Assembly (NCBI RefSeq): GCF_000364705.1
Contig: NZ_AQOH01000345.1
Span: 1-64,000, forward strand
DNA length: 64,000 nt
Direction: 5' to 3'
Source: Pseudomonas fuscovaginae SE-1
GTDB taxonomy: Bacteria > Pseudomonadota > Gammaproteobacteria > Pseudomonadales > Pseudomonadaceae
Position 1 is the stretch's first letter. Each line of letters opens with the position of its first letter. The notes under the pieces are model-generated. The model saw only the letters and a program-made list of their open reading frames with translations, did no database searches and was not told the DNA's origin. Of the stretch, positions 8,787 to 16,691 are shown one piece after another. The translations under genes and the position numbers were made by a program.

Positions 8787-8811
8787 GGAATAACCTTCAG
8801 CCATGGACGTC
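8787..8811 (+). promoter_or_regulatory. ECF-type autoregulatory promoter
   Basis: GGAATAACC, 12 bases, CGTC, ending 45 bp before the sigma factor ATG. It is the twin of the reverse-strand element at 8719-8743: nine identical bases at -35, four at -10, and an equal 25-bp span. This implies autoregulation of the sigma/anti-sigma operon. Confidence 0.65.
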
Positions 8812-8856
8812 TTCCCGCACCCAGCGTAGTGACTGACCAGAACCCTGCAGGTTTTC

Positions 8857-9363
8857 ATGAACGATCTCGACGAACAGTTACGTGAACTCATCCCCCGCAT
8901 GCGGCGCTTCGCCGTGTCGCTGACCCGTAACGAGAGCAGCGCCGACGATCTGGTCCAGGCCAGCCTGGAGCGGGCACTGTCCAGCTGGAGCAGGAAGCGC
9001 CCGGACGGCGACCTGCGCGCCTGGCTGTTCTCGATCCTCTACCGGCAGTTCCTCGATGCCCATCGCCGCCAGCGTCGTTATGCGCGGATGCTGGAGTTCT
9101 TCACCGGGCGTGACGACAGCGAGCCTTCGGTGGAACGCACGGTGGTGGCACAATCGACCCTGGCCTCCTTCGAACGCCTGTCGGTGGAGCAACGTGCACT
9201 GCTGCTCTGGGTCTCGGTGGAGGGCTTGAGCTACAAGGAAGTCGCCGAGATCCTCGACGTGCCCATCGGCACCGTGATGTCGCGTCTGTCCCGCGCCCGC
9301 CAGGCCCTGCGCCAACTCAGCGACGGCGAAATCACCAGCCCTTCCCTGCGGATACTGAAATGA
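8857..9363 (+). CDS. ECF RNA polymerase sigma factor
   Basis: A 168-residue group 4 sigma factor. The sigma-2 region includes MRRFAVSLTRNESSADDLVQASLERAL and the -10-contacting LRAWLFSILYRQFLDAHRR. The sigma-4 region includes LSVEQRALLLWVSVEGLSYKEVAEILDVPIGTVMSRLSRARQAL. There is no C-terminal extension. It overlaps the anti-sigma gene by 4 bases (ATGA). The twin promoters beside it indicate that it transcribes itself and the catalase-cytochrome b561 pair. Confidence 0.93.
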   Translation: MNDLDEQLRELIPRMRRFAVSLTRNESSADDLVQASLERALSSWSRKRPDGDLRAWLFSILYRQFLDAHRRQRRYARMLEFFTGRDDSEPSVERTVVAQSTLASFERLSVEQRALLLWVSVEGLSYKEVAEILDVPIGTVMSRLSRARQALRQLSDGEITSPSLRILK

Positions 9364-10109
9364 TCACCCTGCCTCCCAGCGAACGCGACCTGCACGCCTA
9401 TGTCGACCATCAGCTCAGCGATGCCGACCGGCAAATGATCGACAGCTACCTCGCCAGCCACCCGGAAGTGGCGCGTCAGGTCCGCGACTGGCAACGCGAT
9501 GCCCAGCACCTGCGGGCGGCCCTCGGGGCGACCCTGCAACTGCCCACCAACCCCGGACTGGACCCGGTCGCCATCCGCCAGCGCCTGCGCGCCCGCTCCC
9601 GGCGCCACCTGGCCAGCGCGGCGGTGCTGCTGATCGCGGTGAGTGTCGGCGGCCTGGGCGGCTGGCAGGCCCGCCAAATGACCCTGCCGACGCCACTGCC
9701 GATGGCCGACGCGGTGCAGGCCTACCGCCTGTTCGCCACCCGGGACATCCTGCCGGCGGACTTCAAGGTCGAGGGCAACGGCGACCTGCAGGGCTGGCTC
9801 GACCGCTACTTCAGCCGGGCCAATCGCCTGCCCAACCTGGACAACGCCGGCTTCAGGCCGGTCAGCGCGCGCCTGCTGAGCACCGAACAGGGCGCGGCGG
9901 CGATGGTCCTCTACGAAGACCCGCAAGGCCGGCGGATCACCTACTACATGCGCCCGCCAGGGCCGCAGAACCATCTGCTGGAGCGTGGCCACCGCCGGGA
10001 CGGCGAATTGCAGGCCGAGTACTGGTCCAGCCCCGGCTACAACTACGCGATGGTGGCGCCGGCCGATACGCCGGTGGCGCAGGTGCTGCGCCAGACCAGC
10101 CGGTTCTAG
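9360..10109 (+). CDS. Membrane anti-sigma factor, cysteine-free
   Basis: A 249-residue protein. The N-terminal cytoplasmic domain (DLHAYVDHQLSDADRQMIDSYL... PEVARQVRDW) resembles the anti-sigma domain of zf-HC2/RskA proteins. One membrane segment follows at about 83-102 (HLASAAVLLIAVSVGGLGGW), then a periplasmic domain of about 145 residues. No cysteine occurs anywhere in the protein, so the HxxxCxxC zinc site of ZAS anti-sigmas is missing. Signal release therefore more likely works through the periplasmic domain than through a cytosolic zinc-thiol switch. It is translationally coupled to the sigma gene. Confidence 0.85.
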   Translation: MITLPPSERDLHAYVDHQLSDADRQMIDSYLASHPEVARQVRDWQRDAQHLRAALGATLQLPTNPGLDPVAIRQRLRARSRRHLASAAVLLIAVSVGGLGGWQARQMTLPTPLPMADAVQAYRLFATRDILPADFKVEGNGDLQGWLDRYFSRANRLPNLDNAGFRPVSARLLSTEQGAAAMVLYEDPQGRRITYYMRPPGPQNHLLERGHRRDGELQAEYWSSPGYNYAMVAPADTPVAQVLRQTSRF

Positions 10110-10118
10110 TCGCGGACG

Positions 10119-10955
10119 CTACTCCGGCGCACCGAAGATCTGCGAAGGGCGTCGTAGCAGCGGATCGAACGGGTTGATTCGCGGGCCGATCGCCGCCGCC
10201 TCGCGCTTGAGCAGTTCCACCACCGTCGGCAGACGGTCCGGCCCGAGACGATCGCTGATGGTCGCCACGCTCAACGCCGCCACCGCCCGCCCATCGCGAT
10301 CGAGGATCGGTACCGCCACCCCGGCCATGCCCTGCAGCGCCCCGGTATTGCGCCCGGCATAACCGAGCTGGCGCACGTTCTCGACTTCCGAACGCAGGAA
10401 CACTTCGTCGTACAGGTGAAAGTCCCGCAACCGCGGCAGGTTGTAGCGGATCACCGTTTCCCGCTCGTCTTCCGGCAGGAACGCCAGGATCGCCAGGCTG
10501 CCCTGCCCCACGCCCAGAGCCACGCGACCGCCGATATCGCCGGTGAAGGTGCGGATCGGGAACGGTCCCTCGCTGCGATCCAGGCAGATCGCATCGAAGC
10601 CGCTGCGCGCCAGCAGGAACAGCGAGTCGCCAAGCGAAGCCGACAGCCGCAGCAACGCCGGGCGCACCAGTTCGCGCAGGTTGCCGCTGCGCCCGGCACG
10701 GGCCGCCAGGGCAAAGAACTCCAGACTCAGGCGATAGCGCTTGCTGCGCCCATCCTGCTCGACCATGCCCTCATCCATCAGGCTGCGCAACAGCCGGTGG
10801 GTGGTCGGCTGGGACAGGCCGACGCGTTCGGCCAGTTGCGTGACCCGCTCGCCCTCCTCCGGCGAATCACCCAGGCTGCGCAACACTGCAAACAGTCGGG
10901 AGACCGCACCAACACCGACCTCATTCGATTTTTCATTCCGCTCAGTGAAATTCAT
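10119..10955 (-). CDS. IclR-family transcriptional regulator
   Basis: A 278-residue protein. The winged helix lies at about 15-80 (AVSRLFAVLRSLGDSPEEGERVTQLAERVGLSQPTTHRLLRSLMDEGMV), followed by the GAF-like effector domain with RVALGVGQGSLAILAFLP and GMAGVAVPILDRDGRAVAALSV. The open frame extends upstream, but the ATG at 10955 begins the conserved part. It is divergent from the ABC importer/oxidase operon starting at 11201 and is probably its regulator, responding to the imported compound or its product. Confidence 0.9.
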   Translation of the reverse strand: MNFTERNEKSNEVGVGAVSRLFAVLRSLGDSPEEGERVTQLAERVGLSQPTTHRLLRSLMDEGMVEQDGRSKRYRLSLEFFALAARAGRSGNLRELVRPALLRLSASLGDSLFLLARSGFDAICLDRSEGPFPIRTFTGDIGGRVALGVGQGSLAILAFLPEDERETVIRYNLPRLRDFHLYDEVFLRSEVENVRQLGYAGRNTGALQGMAGVAVPILDRDGRAVAALSVATISDRLGPDRLPTVVELLKREAAAIGPRINPFDPLLRRPSQIFGAPE

Positions 10956-11026
10956 ATCGGTATTTCTCGCCTGGAAATCTGCTGAATGAATGAAACTGAA
11001 AATAGTCATTCTTTCAGTGAAATTCA
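10942..11026. promoter_or_regulatory. Two direct 13-bp TCAGTGAAATTCA repeats, candidate IclR operators
   Basis: TCAGTGAAATTCA occurs at 10942-10954 and again at 11014-11026. Each contains the perfect palindrome TGAA-A-TTCA, which looks like an IclR-family site. The first copy abuts and covers the first codons of the regulator gene, as expected for autorepression. The second lies in the 245-bp divergent gap, 72 bp away. Confidence 0.5.
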
Positions 11027-11200
11027 CTCTTTCGCACATCCTAGGCTTCGTCCTACTCTGCGTCCACAAGGGGCGATTCGAACAACACCGGTAGCCGACC
11101 GCCGTCGAGCACCACGCACCCACGCAACGCCCCTTCGTCTCTGCCCATGACAAGAAACGTGCGCCTCGCCGTGCACCACAACCCAAGGTGGAACGCAGTT

Positions 11201-12229
11201 ATGGCCTTTCTACGACTTGAAGGCGTGTGCAAGCGCTATGGCACCCTCGAAGCGGTGGTCGCCACCAACCTGGCGGTGGACAAGGGCGAGTTCGTCTCGC
11301 TGCTCGGCCCCTCCGGTTGTGGCAAGACCACGACCCTGCAGATGGTCGCCGGTTTCGTCGAGGTCAGCGCCGGGCGGATCCTGCTCGACGACCGCGACAT
11401 CACCCACGCCAAACCCAGCAGCCGCGGCCTGGGCGTGGTGTTCCAGAGCTACGCGCTGTTTCCCCACATGACCGTCCAGGACAACGTCGCCTTCGGCCTG
11501 CGCATGCGCAAGGTAGCGCCCGCCGAGGTGCAGCGACGGGTGGCGACGGTGCTGCAACTGGTGCGCCTGGAGCGGCATGCCGAGCGCTACCCCCGCGAAC
11601 TGTCCGGCGGCCAGCGCCAGCGCGTCGCCCTGGCCCGCGCACTGGTGATCGAACCGCCAGTGCTGTTGCTCGATGAGCCGCTGTCGAACCTCGACGCCAA
11701 CCTGCGCGAGGAAATGCAGTTCGAGATTCGCCGGATCCAGCGCGAGGTCGGCATCACCACCCTGATGGTCACCCACGACCAGGCCGAGGCGCTGTCCATC
11801 AGCGACCGGGTGGTGGTGATGGAGGCCGGACGCATCACCCAGGTCGACGAGCCGTACCGTCTCTACGAGCATCCGCGCACCCGCTTCATCTCCGGGTTCG
11901 TCGGCAAGGCCAATCTGTTGCCGGGCGATCGTGACGCCAGCGGCTGCCCGCAGGTCCGCCAGATACCGGGCGAAGGGACGCTGACCCTGAGCCTGCGTCC
12001 GGAAAAGATCGACCTGCTGGCGGCCGGCACCGGACGCCTGGCCGGGCGCATCAGCACGCGGTTTTTTCTCGGCAGCCAATGGCTGTACCGGGTCGATACC
12101 GCCCTCGGCGAGCTCAGCGTGGTCCGCCGCAACGACGGCTCGCCACCGCTGGAGGAAGGCAGCCCGGTCGGCCTGGACTGGCCCGGCGAACTGCTGCGGG
12201 TGCTGGAAACCGGCGAGGTGTCGGCATGA
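11201..12229 (+). CDS. ABC transporter ATPase, spermidine/putrescine (PotA) type
   Basis: A 342-residue ATPase with Walker A GPSGCGKTT, Q-loop in VVFQSYALFPHMTV, signature LSGGQRQRVALARAL, Walker B LLLDEPLSNLD and switch VTHDQAEAL. It ends in a TOBE domain (TLSLRPEKIDLL onward). A start 18 codons further upstream is possible, but the ATG at 11201 is preceded by AAGGTGG and matches the family N-terminus. It is the first gene of an importer/oxidase operon and its stop overlaps the next start. Confidence 0.93.
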   Translation: MAFLRLEGVCKRYGTLEAVVATNLAVDKGEFVSLLGPSGCGKTTTLQMVAGFVEVSAGRILLDDRDITHAKPSSRGLGVVFQSYALFPHMTVQDNVAFGLRMRKVAPAEVQRRVATVLQLVRLERHAERYPRELSGGQRQRVALARALVIEPPVLLLDEPLSNLDANLREEMQFEIRRIQREVGITTLMVTHDQAEALSISDRVVVMEAGRITQVDEPYRLYEHPRTRFISGFVGKANLLPGDRDASGCPQVRQIPGEGTLTLSLRPEKIDLLAAGTGRLAGRISTRFFLGSQWLYRVDTALGELSVVRRNDGSPPLEEGSPVGLDWPGELLRVLETGEVSA

Positions 12230-13101
12230 GCCTGCTGGCGCGGATGCGACAGGGCCGACATGGCTACCTGCTGTCGGCCCCGGCACTGGCCCTGTATATC
12301 GGCCTGCTGGTACTGCCGCTGGGCCTGACCGCCGTGCTGTCGGTCAACGTCTTCGACTACCAGAGCGGCGTGCGCGGCGACGCCTACACCCTGGAGCACT
12401 ACGGCGCACTGCTGAGCGACCCGTACTTCTACGAGATCTTCCTGCGAACCTTCTGGATCAGCGGCCTGACCACCCTGCTCTGCGTGCTGATCGGCGTGCC
12501 CGAGGCCTACATCCTCAGCCGCATGGGCCGTCCGTGGCGCTCGATCTTCCTGATCCTGATCCTCATCCCGCTGCTGATCTCGGTGGTGGTGCGGGCCTTC
12601 GGCTGGAGCCTGCTGCTGGGCGCCGACGGCCTGGTCAACCACAGCCTGCAGGCCATCGGCCTGGCGCCGATGAAGCTGCTCTACACACCCTTCGCGGTGG
12701 TGATCGCCCTGGTCCACGTGATGCTGCCATTCATGATCATCCCGGTCTGGACTTCGCTGCAGAAGCTCGACCCGGCCGCCGAACAGGCCGCGCTATCCCT
12801 CGGGGCCAGCCACATCACAGTGATGCGCCAAGTGGTGCTGCCACAGGTCATGCCCGGGGTTCTGTCCGGCACGCTGATCGTGTTCGGCCTGTCCGCCAGC
12901 TCCTTCGCGATTCCCGGCCTGCTCGGCGGACGTCGGCTGAAGATGGTCGCGACACTGGTCTACGACCAGTACCTGTCGGAGCTCAACTGGCCGATGGGCG
13001 CGGCGATCGCGGTGACGCTGCTGCTGCTCAACCTGCTCATCATGCTGTCGTGGAACCGCATGATCGAACGTCGCTACAAAAAATCCCTGGGGGCCGCGTA
13101 A
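12226..13101 (+). CDS. ABC transporter permease, PotB type
   Basis: A 291-residue inner-membrane permease with about six helices and the EAA loop (EQAALSLGASHITVMRQVVLPQVMPGV) that docks on the ATPase. Its ATG overlaps the ATPase stop (ATGA). Together with the next gene it forms the heterodimeric channel of a polyamine/opine-type importer. Confidence 0.9.
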   Translation: MSLLARMRQGRHGYLLSAPALALYIGLLVLPLGLTAVLSVNVFDYQSGVRGDAYTLEHYGALLSDPYFYEIFLRTFWISGLTTLLCVLIGVPEAYILSRMGRPWRSIFLILILIPLLISVVVRAFGWSLLLGADGLVNHSLQAIGLAPMKLLYTPFAVVIALVHVMLPFMIIPVWTSLQKLDPAAEQAALSLGASHITVMRQVVLPQVMPGVLSGTLIVFGLSASSFAIPGLLGGRRLKMVATLVYDQYLSELNWPMGAAIAVTLLLLNLLIMLSWNRMIERRYKKSLGAA

Positions 13102-13896
13102 ATGTCCAGAAACGGCCCGTTGGCCCTGCTGTTCCATGGCCTGATCGTGGTGTTCATGCTCGCTCCACTGGTGGTGGTGTGCCTGGTGGCGTTCACCCCG
13201 GAAAACACCCTGAGCCTGCCGACCACGGATTTTTCCCTGCGCTGGTTCCGCGCCGTGTTCGAACGGGCCGACTTCGTCCAGGCGTTCTACAACAGCCTGT
13301 TGCTGGCCTTCAGCGCCGCCAGCCTGGCGACCCTGATCGCCGTACCGGCGGCCCTGGCGATGACCCGCCATCAATTCCCCGGGCGGGACTTTCTCAATGG
13401 CCTGTTTCTCTCGCCGATCATCATTCCGCACCTGGTGCTCGGCGTGGCGCTGCTGCGGCTGTTCGCCCTGATGGGGGTCAATGGCAGCTTCGGCTGGCTG
13501 ATCCTGGCCCATGTGCTGGTGATCACCCCCTATGTGCTGCGCCTGGTGCTGGCCGCCGCCATCGGCCTGGACCGCAGCGCCGAACAGGCGGCCGAATCCC
13601 TCGGGGCCGGACGCTTGACGCTGTTTCGCCAGATCACCCTGCCGATGATTCTCCCCGGTGTCGCCGGCGGCTGGCTGCTGGCGTTCATCAACAGCTTCGA
13701 CGAGGTGACCCTGTCGATCTTCGTCACCTCCCCCGCGACCCAGACCCTGCCGGTGCGCATGTACGTGTACGCCACCGAATCCATCGATCCGATGATGGCG
13801 GCGGTGTCGGCACTGGTGATCGCGCTCACGGCATTGACGATGATTCTGCTCGACCGGGTCTACGGCCTCGATCGGGTCCTGGTAGGCAAACAATGA
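13102..13896 (+). CDS. ABC transporter permease, PotC type
   Basis: A 264-residue permease with six predicted helices and an EAA motif (EQAAESLGAGRLTLFRQITLPMILPGV). The start codon follows directly after the stop of the partner permease. It is the second half of the transmembrane channel of this importer. Confidence 0.9.
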   Translation: MSRNGPLALLFHGLIVVFMLAPLVVVCLVAFTPENTLSLPTTDFSLRWFRAVFERADFVQAFYNSLLLAFSAASLATLIAVPAALAMTRHQFPGRDFLNGLFLSPIIIPHLVLGVALLRLFALMGVNGSFGWLILAHVLVITPYVLRLVLAAAIGLDRSAEQAAESLGAGRLTLFRQITLPMILPGVAGGWLLAFINSFDEVTLSIFVTSPATQTLPVRMYVYATESIDPMMAAVSALVIALTALTMILLDRVYGLDRVLVGKQ

Positions 13897-13903
13897 GGTC
13901 GCC

Positions 13904-14194
13904 ATGGCGCTGCTCAAACGATTGGTCGAGGCACAGCGCCCGGCCCTGGAATTCACCCTCGACGGCCAGCCGGCCCGCGGCCTGCAGGGCGATACCCTGC
14001 TGACCGCGCTGCTCACCGTCGGCGAGCACCTGCGCCACAGCGACTTCGGCGGCGAGCCCCGCGCGGGCTTCTGCCTGATGGGCGCCTGCCAGGACTGCTG
14101 GGTCCGCCTGGCTGACGGGCGCCGGGTACGCGCCTGCTCGACGATGCTCGAGGCCGGGCAACAGGTGAGTCGCGAAGGGAGGTCGAACGCATGA
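13904..14194 (+). CDS. (2Fe-2S)-binding small subunit, HcnA/opine-oxidase gamma-like
   Basis: A 96-residue ferredoxin-fold protein. The cluster ligands are visible in GFCLMGACQDCWV (C-x4-C-x2-C) and the fourth in VRACSTM. The length and motif match the small subunits of hydrogen cyanide synthase (HcnA) and of opine or amino-acid dehydrogenases. It overlaps the next gene by 4 bases and should form a heterotrimer with the two flavoproteins that follow. Confidence 0.85.
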   Translation: MALLKRLVEAQRPALEFTLDGQPARGLQGDTLLTALLTVGEHLRHSDFGGEPRAGFCLMGACQDCWVRLADGRRVRACSTMLEAGQQVSREGRSNA

Positions 14195-15546
14195 AGCCCG
14201 TGCTGATCGTCGGTGCCGGCCCGGCCGGGATTCGCGCCGCCCAGGCCCTGGTCGAACATGGCCTGCGGCCGATCCTGCTGGATGAAGCGCCACGAGGCGG
14301 CGGGCAGATCTATCGGCGCCAGCCGGAGAATTTCCGCCGTGCCCCCGCCCAGTTGTACGGCTTCGAGTCCGACAAGGCCGAAGCCATCCACCAGGCCCTC
14401 GATGAGCTGCGCGAACAGCTCGACTATCGCCCTGAAACCCTGGTGTGGAACGCCGAGCACGGCGCCGTCGATACGCTGCGCCAAGGCCGCGCCGAACACC
14501 TCGAATACGCGGCGGTGATCGTCGCCACCGGCGCCACCGACCGCGTGCTGCCGGTACCCGGCTGGACCTTGCCGGGCGTCTACAGCCTCGGGGCGGCGCA
14601 GATCGCCCTGAAATTCCAGGGCTGTGCCATCGGCGAGCGGGTGGTCTTCGCCGGCAGCGGCCCCCTGCTCTACCTGGTGGCGTATCAATACGCCAAGGCT
14701 GGCGCGAAGGTGGTCGCGCTGCTCGACAGCTCGCCCTTCAGCGCGCAATGCAAGGCCCTGCCGGGGCTGCTCAGGCAACCGCTGACCCTTGCCAAGGGCC
14801 TGTACTATCGGGCCTGGCTGAGCGCCCATGGCGTGACCGTGCACCAGGCCGCGCAACTGGAACGCATCGAAGGTGAACAGCGGGTGCAGGCGCTGCACTG
14901 GCACCAGGCCGGCCAATCCCAGGCTCTGGAATGCGACGCCGTGGCCTTCGCCCATGGCCTGCGCAGCGAAACCCAACTGGCCGACCTGCTGGGTTGCCGG
15001 TTCAGTTGGAACTCCTTGAACCGCAGTTGGTTACCGGAGCGCGATCGCGCCGGACGCAGCAGCGTGGCGGGGATCTACCTGGCTGGCGACGGTGCCGGCA
15101 TCCAGGGGGCCGACGCCGCGGAAATCGCCGGTGAACGCGCCGCCCTGGCATTGCTGGAAGACCTGGGCTACAGCGTCGACCACAACCGTACCGCCGACCT
15201 GGAAAACCGCCTGGAACGCATCGGCCAGTTCCGCACGGGCCTGGAGAACGCCTTCCCCTTTCCCGGACACTGGGCCCGCCAGGCGCCGGACGAACTGATG
15301 CTCTGCCGCTGCGAGGAAGTACGGGTCGGCGAGGTGCGCACGGTGGTTCGCGAGGGGCACTGGGAGATCAACCGGGTCAAGGCCCACTGCCGGGTCGGCA
15401 TGGGCCGCTGCCAGGGCCGCCTCTGCGGTGCGGCGGCGGCGGAGATCATTGCCTGTGAAAGCGGCCGGTCGCTGGAGGCCATCGGCCGCCTGCGTGCCCA
15501 GGCGCCGATCAAGCCGCTGCCGTTCGGCGTGGAGGTGACGCCGTGA
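14191..15546 (+). CDS. FAD/NAD(P)-binding oxidoreductase, HcnB/opine-oxidase alpha-like
   Basis: A 451-residue two-dinucleotide-binding flavoprotein. An N-terminal GAGPAGIRAAQAL Rossmann motif, VATGATDRVLPVPGWTLPGV, and a second GSGPLLYLVAYQYAKAGAKVV motif are present. The C-terminus carries a BFD-like 2Fe-2S ligand set (MLCRCEEV, then HCRVGMGRCQGRLC). This is the alpha-subunit architecture of HcnB and octopine/nopaline oxidases. It probably passes electrons from the DAO-type subunit to a quinone or cytochrome. Confidence 0.87.
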   Translation: MKPVLIVGAGPAGIRAAQALVEHGLRPILLDEAPRGGGQIYRRQPENFRRAPAQLYGFESDKAEAIHQALDELREQLDYRPETLVWNAEHGAVDTLRQGRAEHLEYAAVIVATGATDRVLPVPGWTLPGVYSLGAAQIALKFQGCAIGERVVFAGSGPLLYLVAYQYAKAGAKVVALLDSSPFSAQCKALPGLLRQPLTLAKGLYYRAWLSAHGVTVHQAAQLERIEGEQRVQALHWHQAGQSQALECDAVAFAHGLRSETQLADLLGCRFSWNSLNRSWLPERDRAGRSSVAGIYLAGDGAGIQGADAAEIAGERAALALLEDLGYSVDHNRTADLENRLERIGQFRTGLENAFPFPGHWARQAPDELMLCRCEEVRVGEVRTVVREGHWEINRVKAHCRVGMGRCQGRLCGAAAAEIIACESGRSLEAIGRLRAQAPIKPLPFGVEVTP

Positions 15547-16658
15547 TCGAAGTCGAGGTGGCCATCCTGGGCGCTGGCATCGTCGGTTCCTCGGCGGCGC
15601 TGGCGCTGAGCCGCCAGGGTCGCAGTGTGGCACTGCTGGAACGGGACTTCTGCGGCAGCCATTCCAGCGGCGTGAACTATGGCGGGGTGCGGCGCCAGGG
15701 CCGGCCGTTGTCGCAACTGCCACTGTCCCGGCGCGCCCATGAAATCTGGAGCCGGTTACCCGAACTGATCGGCATAGACGGCGAATACCGGCGCTGCGGA
15801 CATCTCAAGCTCGCCCGCAGCCCTGCCGACCTGGCCGCCCTGCAGGCCTATGCCGACAGCAGCCAGGGTTTCGGGCTGGAACTGCAGATACTCGATCGCA
15901 CACAGTTGCATCGGCGTTTTCCCTGGGTCGGGCAGATCGCCGAGGGCGCCTCGTTCTGCCCCGACGACGGTCACGCCAACCCGCGTCTGGTGAGCCCGGC
16001 CTTTGCCCGGGCGGCCCGCCAGCAGGGTGCGCGGGTGCTGGAGCAGAGCGAGGTCAGTCGGGTCGAGCACGACGGCCGGCGCTTCATCCTGCACACCTGC
16101 CATGGCCAGGAAATCCGCTCCAGCTGGCTACTCAACTGCGCCGGTGCCTGGGCCGGCAGCCTCGCCGCGCAGTTTGGCGAAGCGGTGCCGATTCACTCCG
16201 GCCACCCGGCCATGCTGGTGACCGAACCCTTGCCCCTGGTGATGGATGCCAGCACCGGTGTCGAAGGTGGTGGCATCTACGCCCGCCAGGTCACGCGGGG
16301 CAACTGCGTATTGGGCGGCGGCCAGGGTTTCGCTCTCGACGGCGCCCGCGCCCGACCCGGACAGCGCGCCGTGCTGGAGATTCTCCGCCAGGCCGTCGAG
16401 CTCTACCCGTTTCTCGAAGGCGCCCAGGCCATTCGTACCTGGAGCGGCACCGAAGGCTACCTGCCCGATCGCCAGCCGGTGATCGGACCGAGTTCGACCC
16501 AACCCGGCCTGTTGCACGCCTTCGGTTTTGCCGGGGCGGGTTTCCAGATCGGCCCGGCGGTGGGCGAAGTACTCGCCGAACTGGTCTGCCAGGGCCAGTC
16601 GTCGACGCCGATCGAGGCTTTTTCCATCCAACGTTTCCAAGCCACTCCCGCTGCCTGA
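15543..16658 (+). CDS. FAD-dependent oxidoreductase, HcnC/DAO-like
   Basis: A 371-residue D-amino-acid-oxidase/glycine-oxidase fold. The FAD site is VAILGAGIVGSSAALALSRQG; the C-terminal FAD loop is GFAGAGFQIGPAVGEVLAELV. It overlaps the preceding gene by 4 bases. As the catalytic subunit it would oxidise a C-N bond of an amino acid or opine. The full genes of HCN synthesis are not implied: the attached importer points to catabolism. Confidence 0.87.
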   Translation: MIEVEVAILGAGIVGSSAALALSRQGRSVALLERDFCGSHSSGVNYGGVRRQGRPLSQLPLSRRAHEIWSRLPELIGIDGEYRRCGHLKLARSPADLAALQAYADSSQGFGLELQILDRTQLHRRFPWVGQIAEGASFCPDDGHANPRLVSPAFARAARQQGARVLEQSEVSRVEHDGRRFILHTCHGQEIRSSWLLNCAGAWAGSLAAQFGEAVPIHSGHPAMLVTEPLPLVMDASTGVEGGGIYARQVTRGNCVLGGGQGFALDGARARPGQRAVLEILRQAVELYPFLEGAQAIRTWSGTEGYLPDRQPVIGPSSTQPGLLHAFGFAGAGFQIGPAVGEVLAELVCQGQSSTPIEAFSIQRFQATPAA

Positions 16659-16691
16659 GCGGGCCGTCAGAACCCAGAGGAAGATCGCGCC

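Noticed and set aside
12793-14976. 727-codon frame on the minus strand
   Set aside because: It spans four plus-strand genes with clear family motifs and overlapping starts; product is repetitive Gln/His/Arg sequence.
13904-16658. Hydrogen cyanide synthase hcnABC
   Set aside because: The three subunits match the HcnABC architecture, but they are embedded in an ABC importer operon under an IclR gene, which fits catabolism of an amino compound better than cyanide production.
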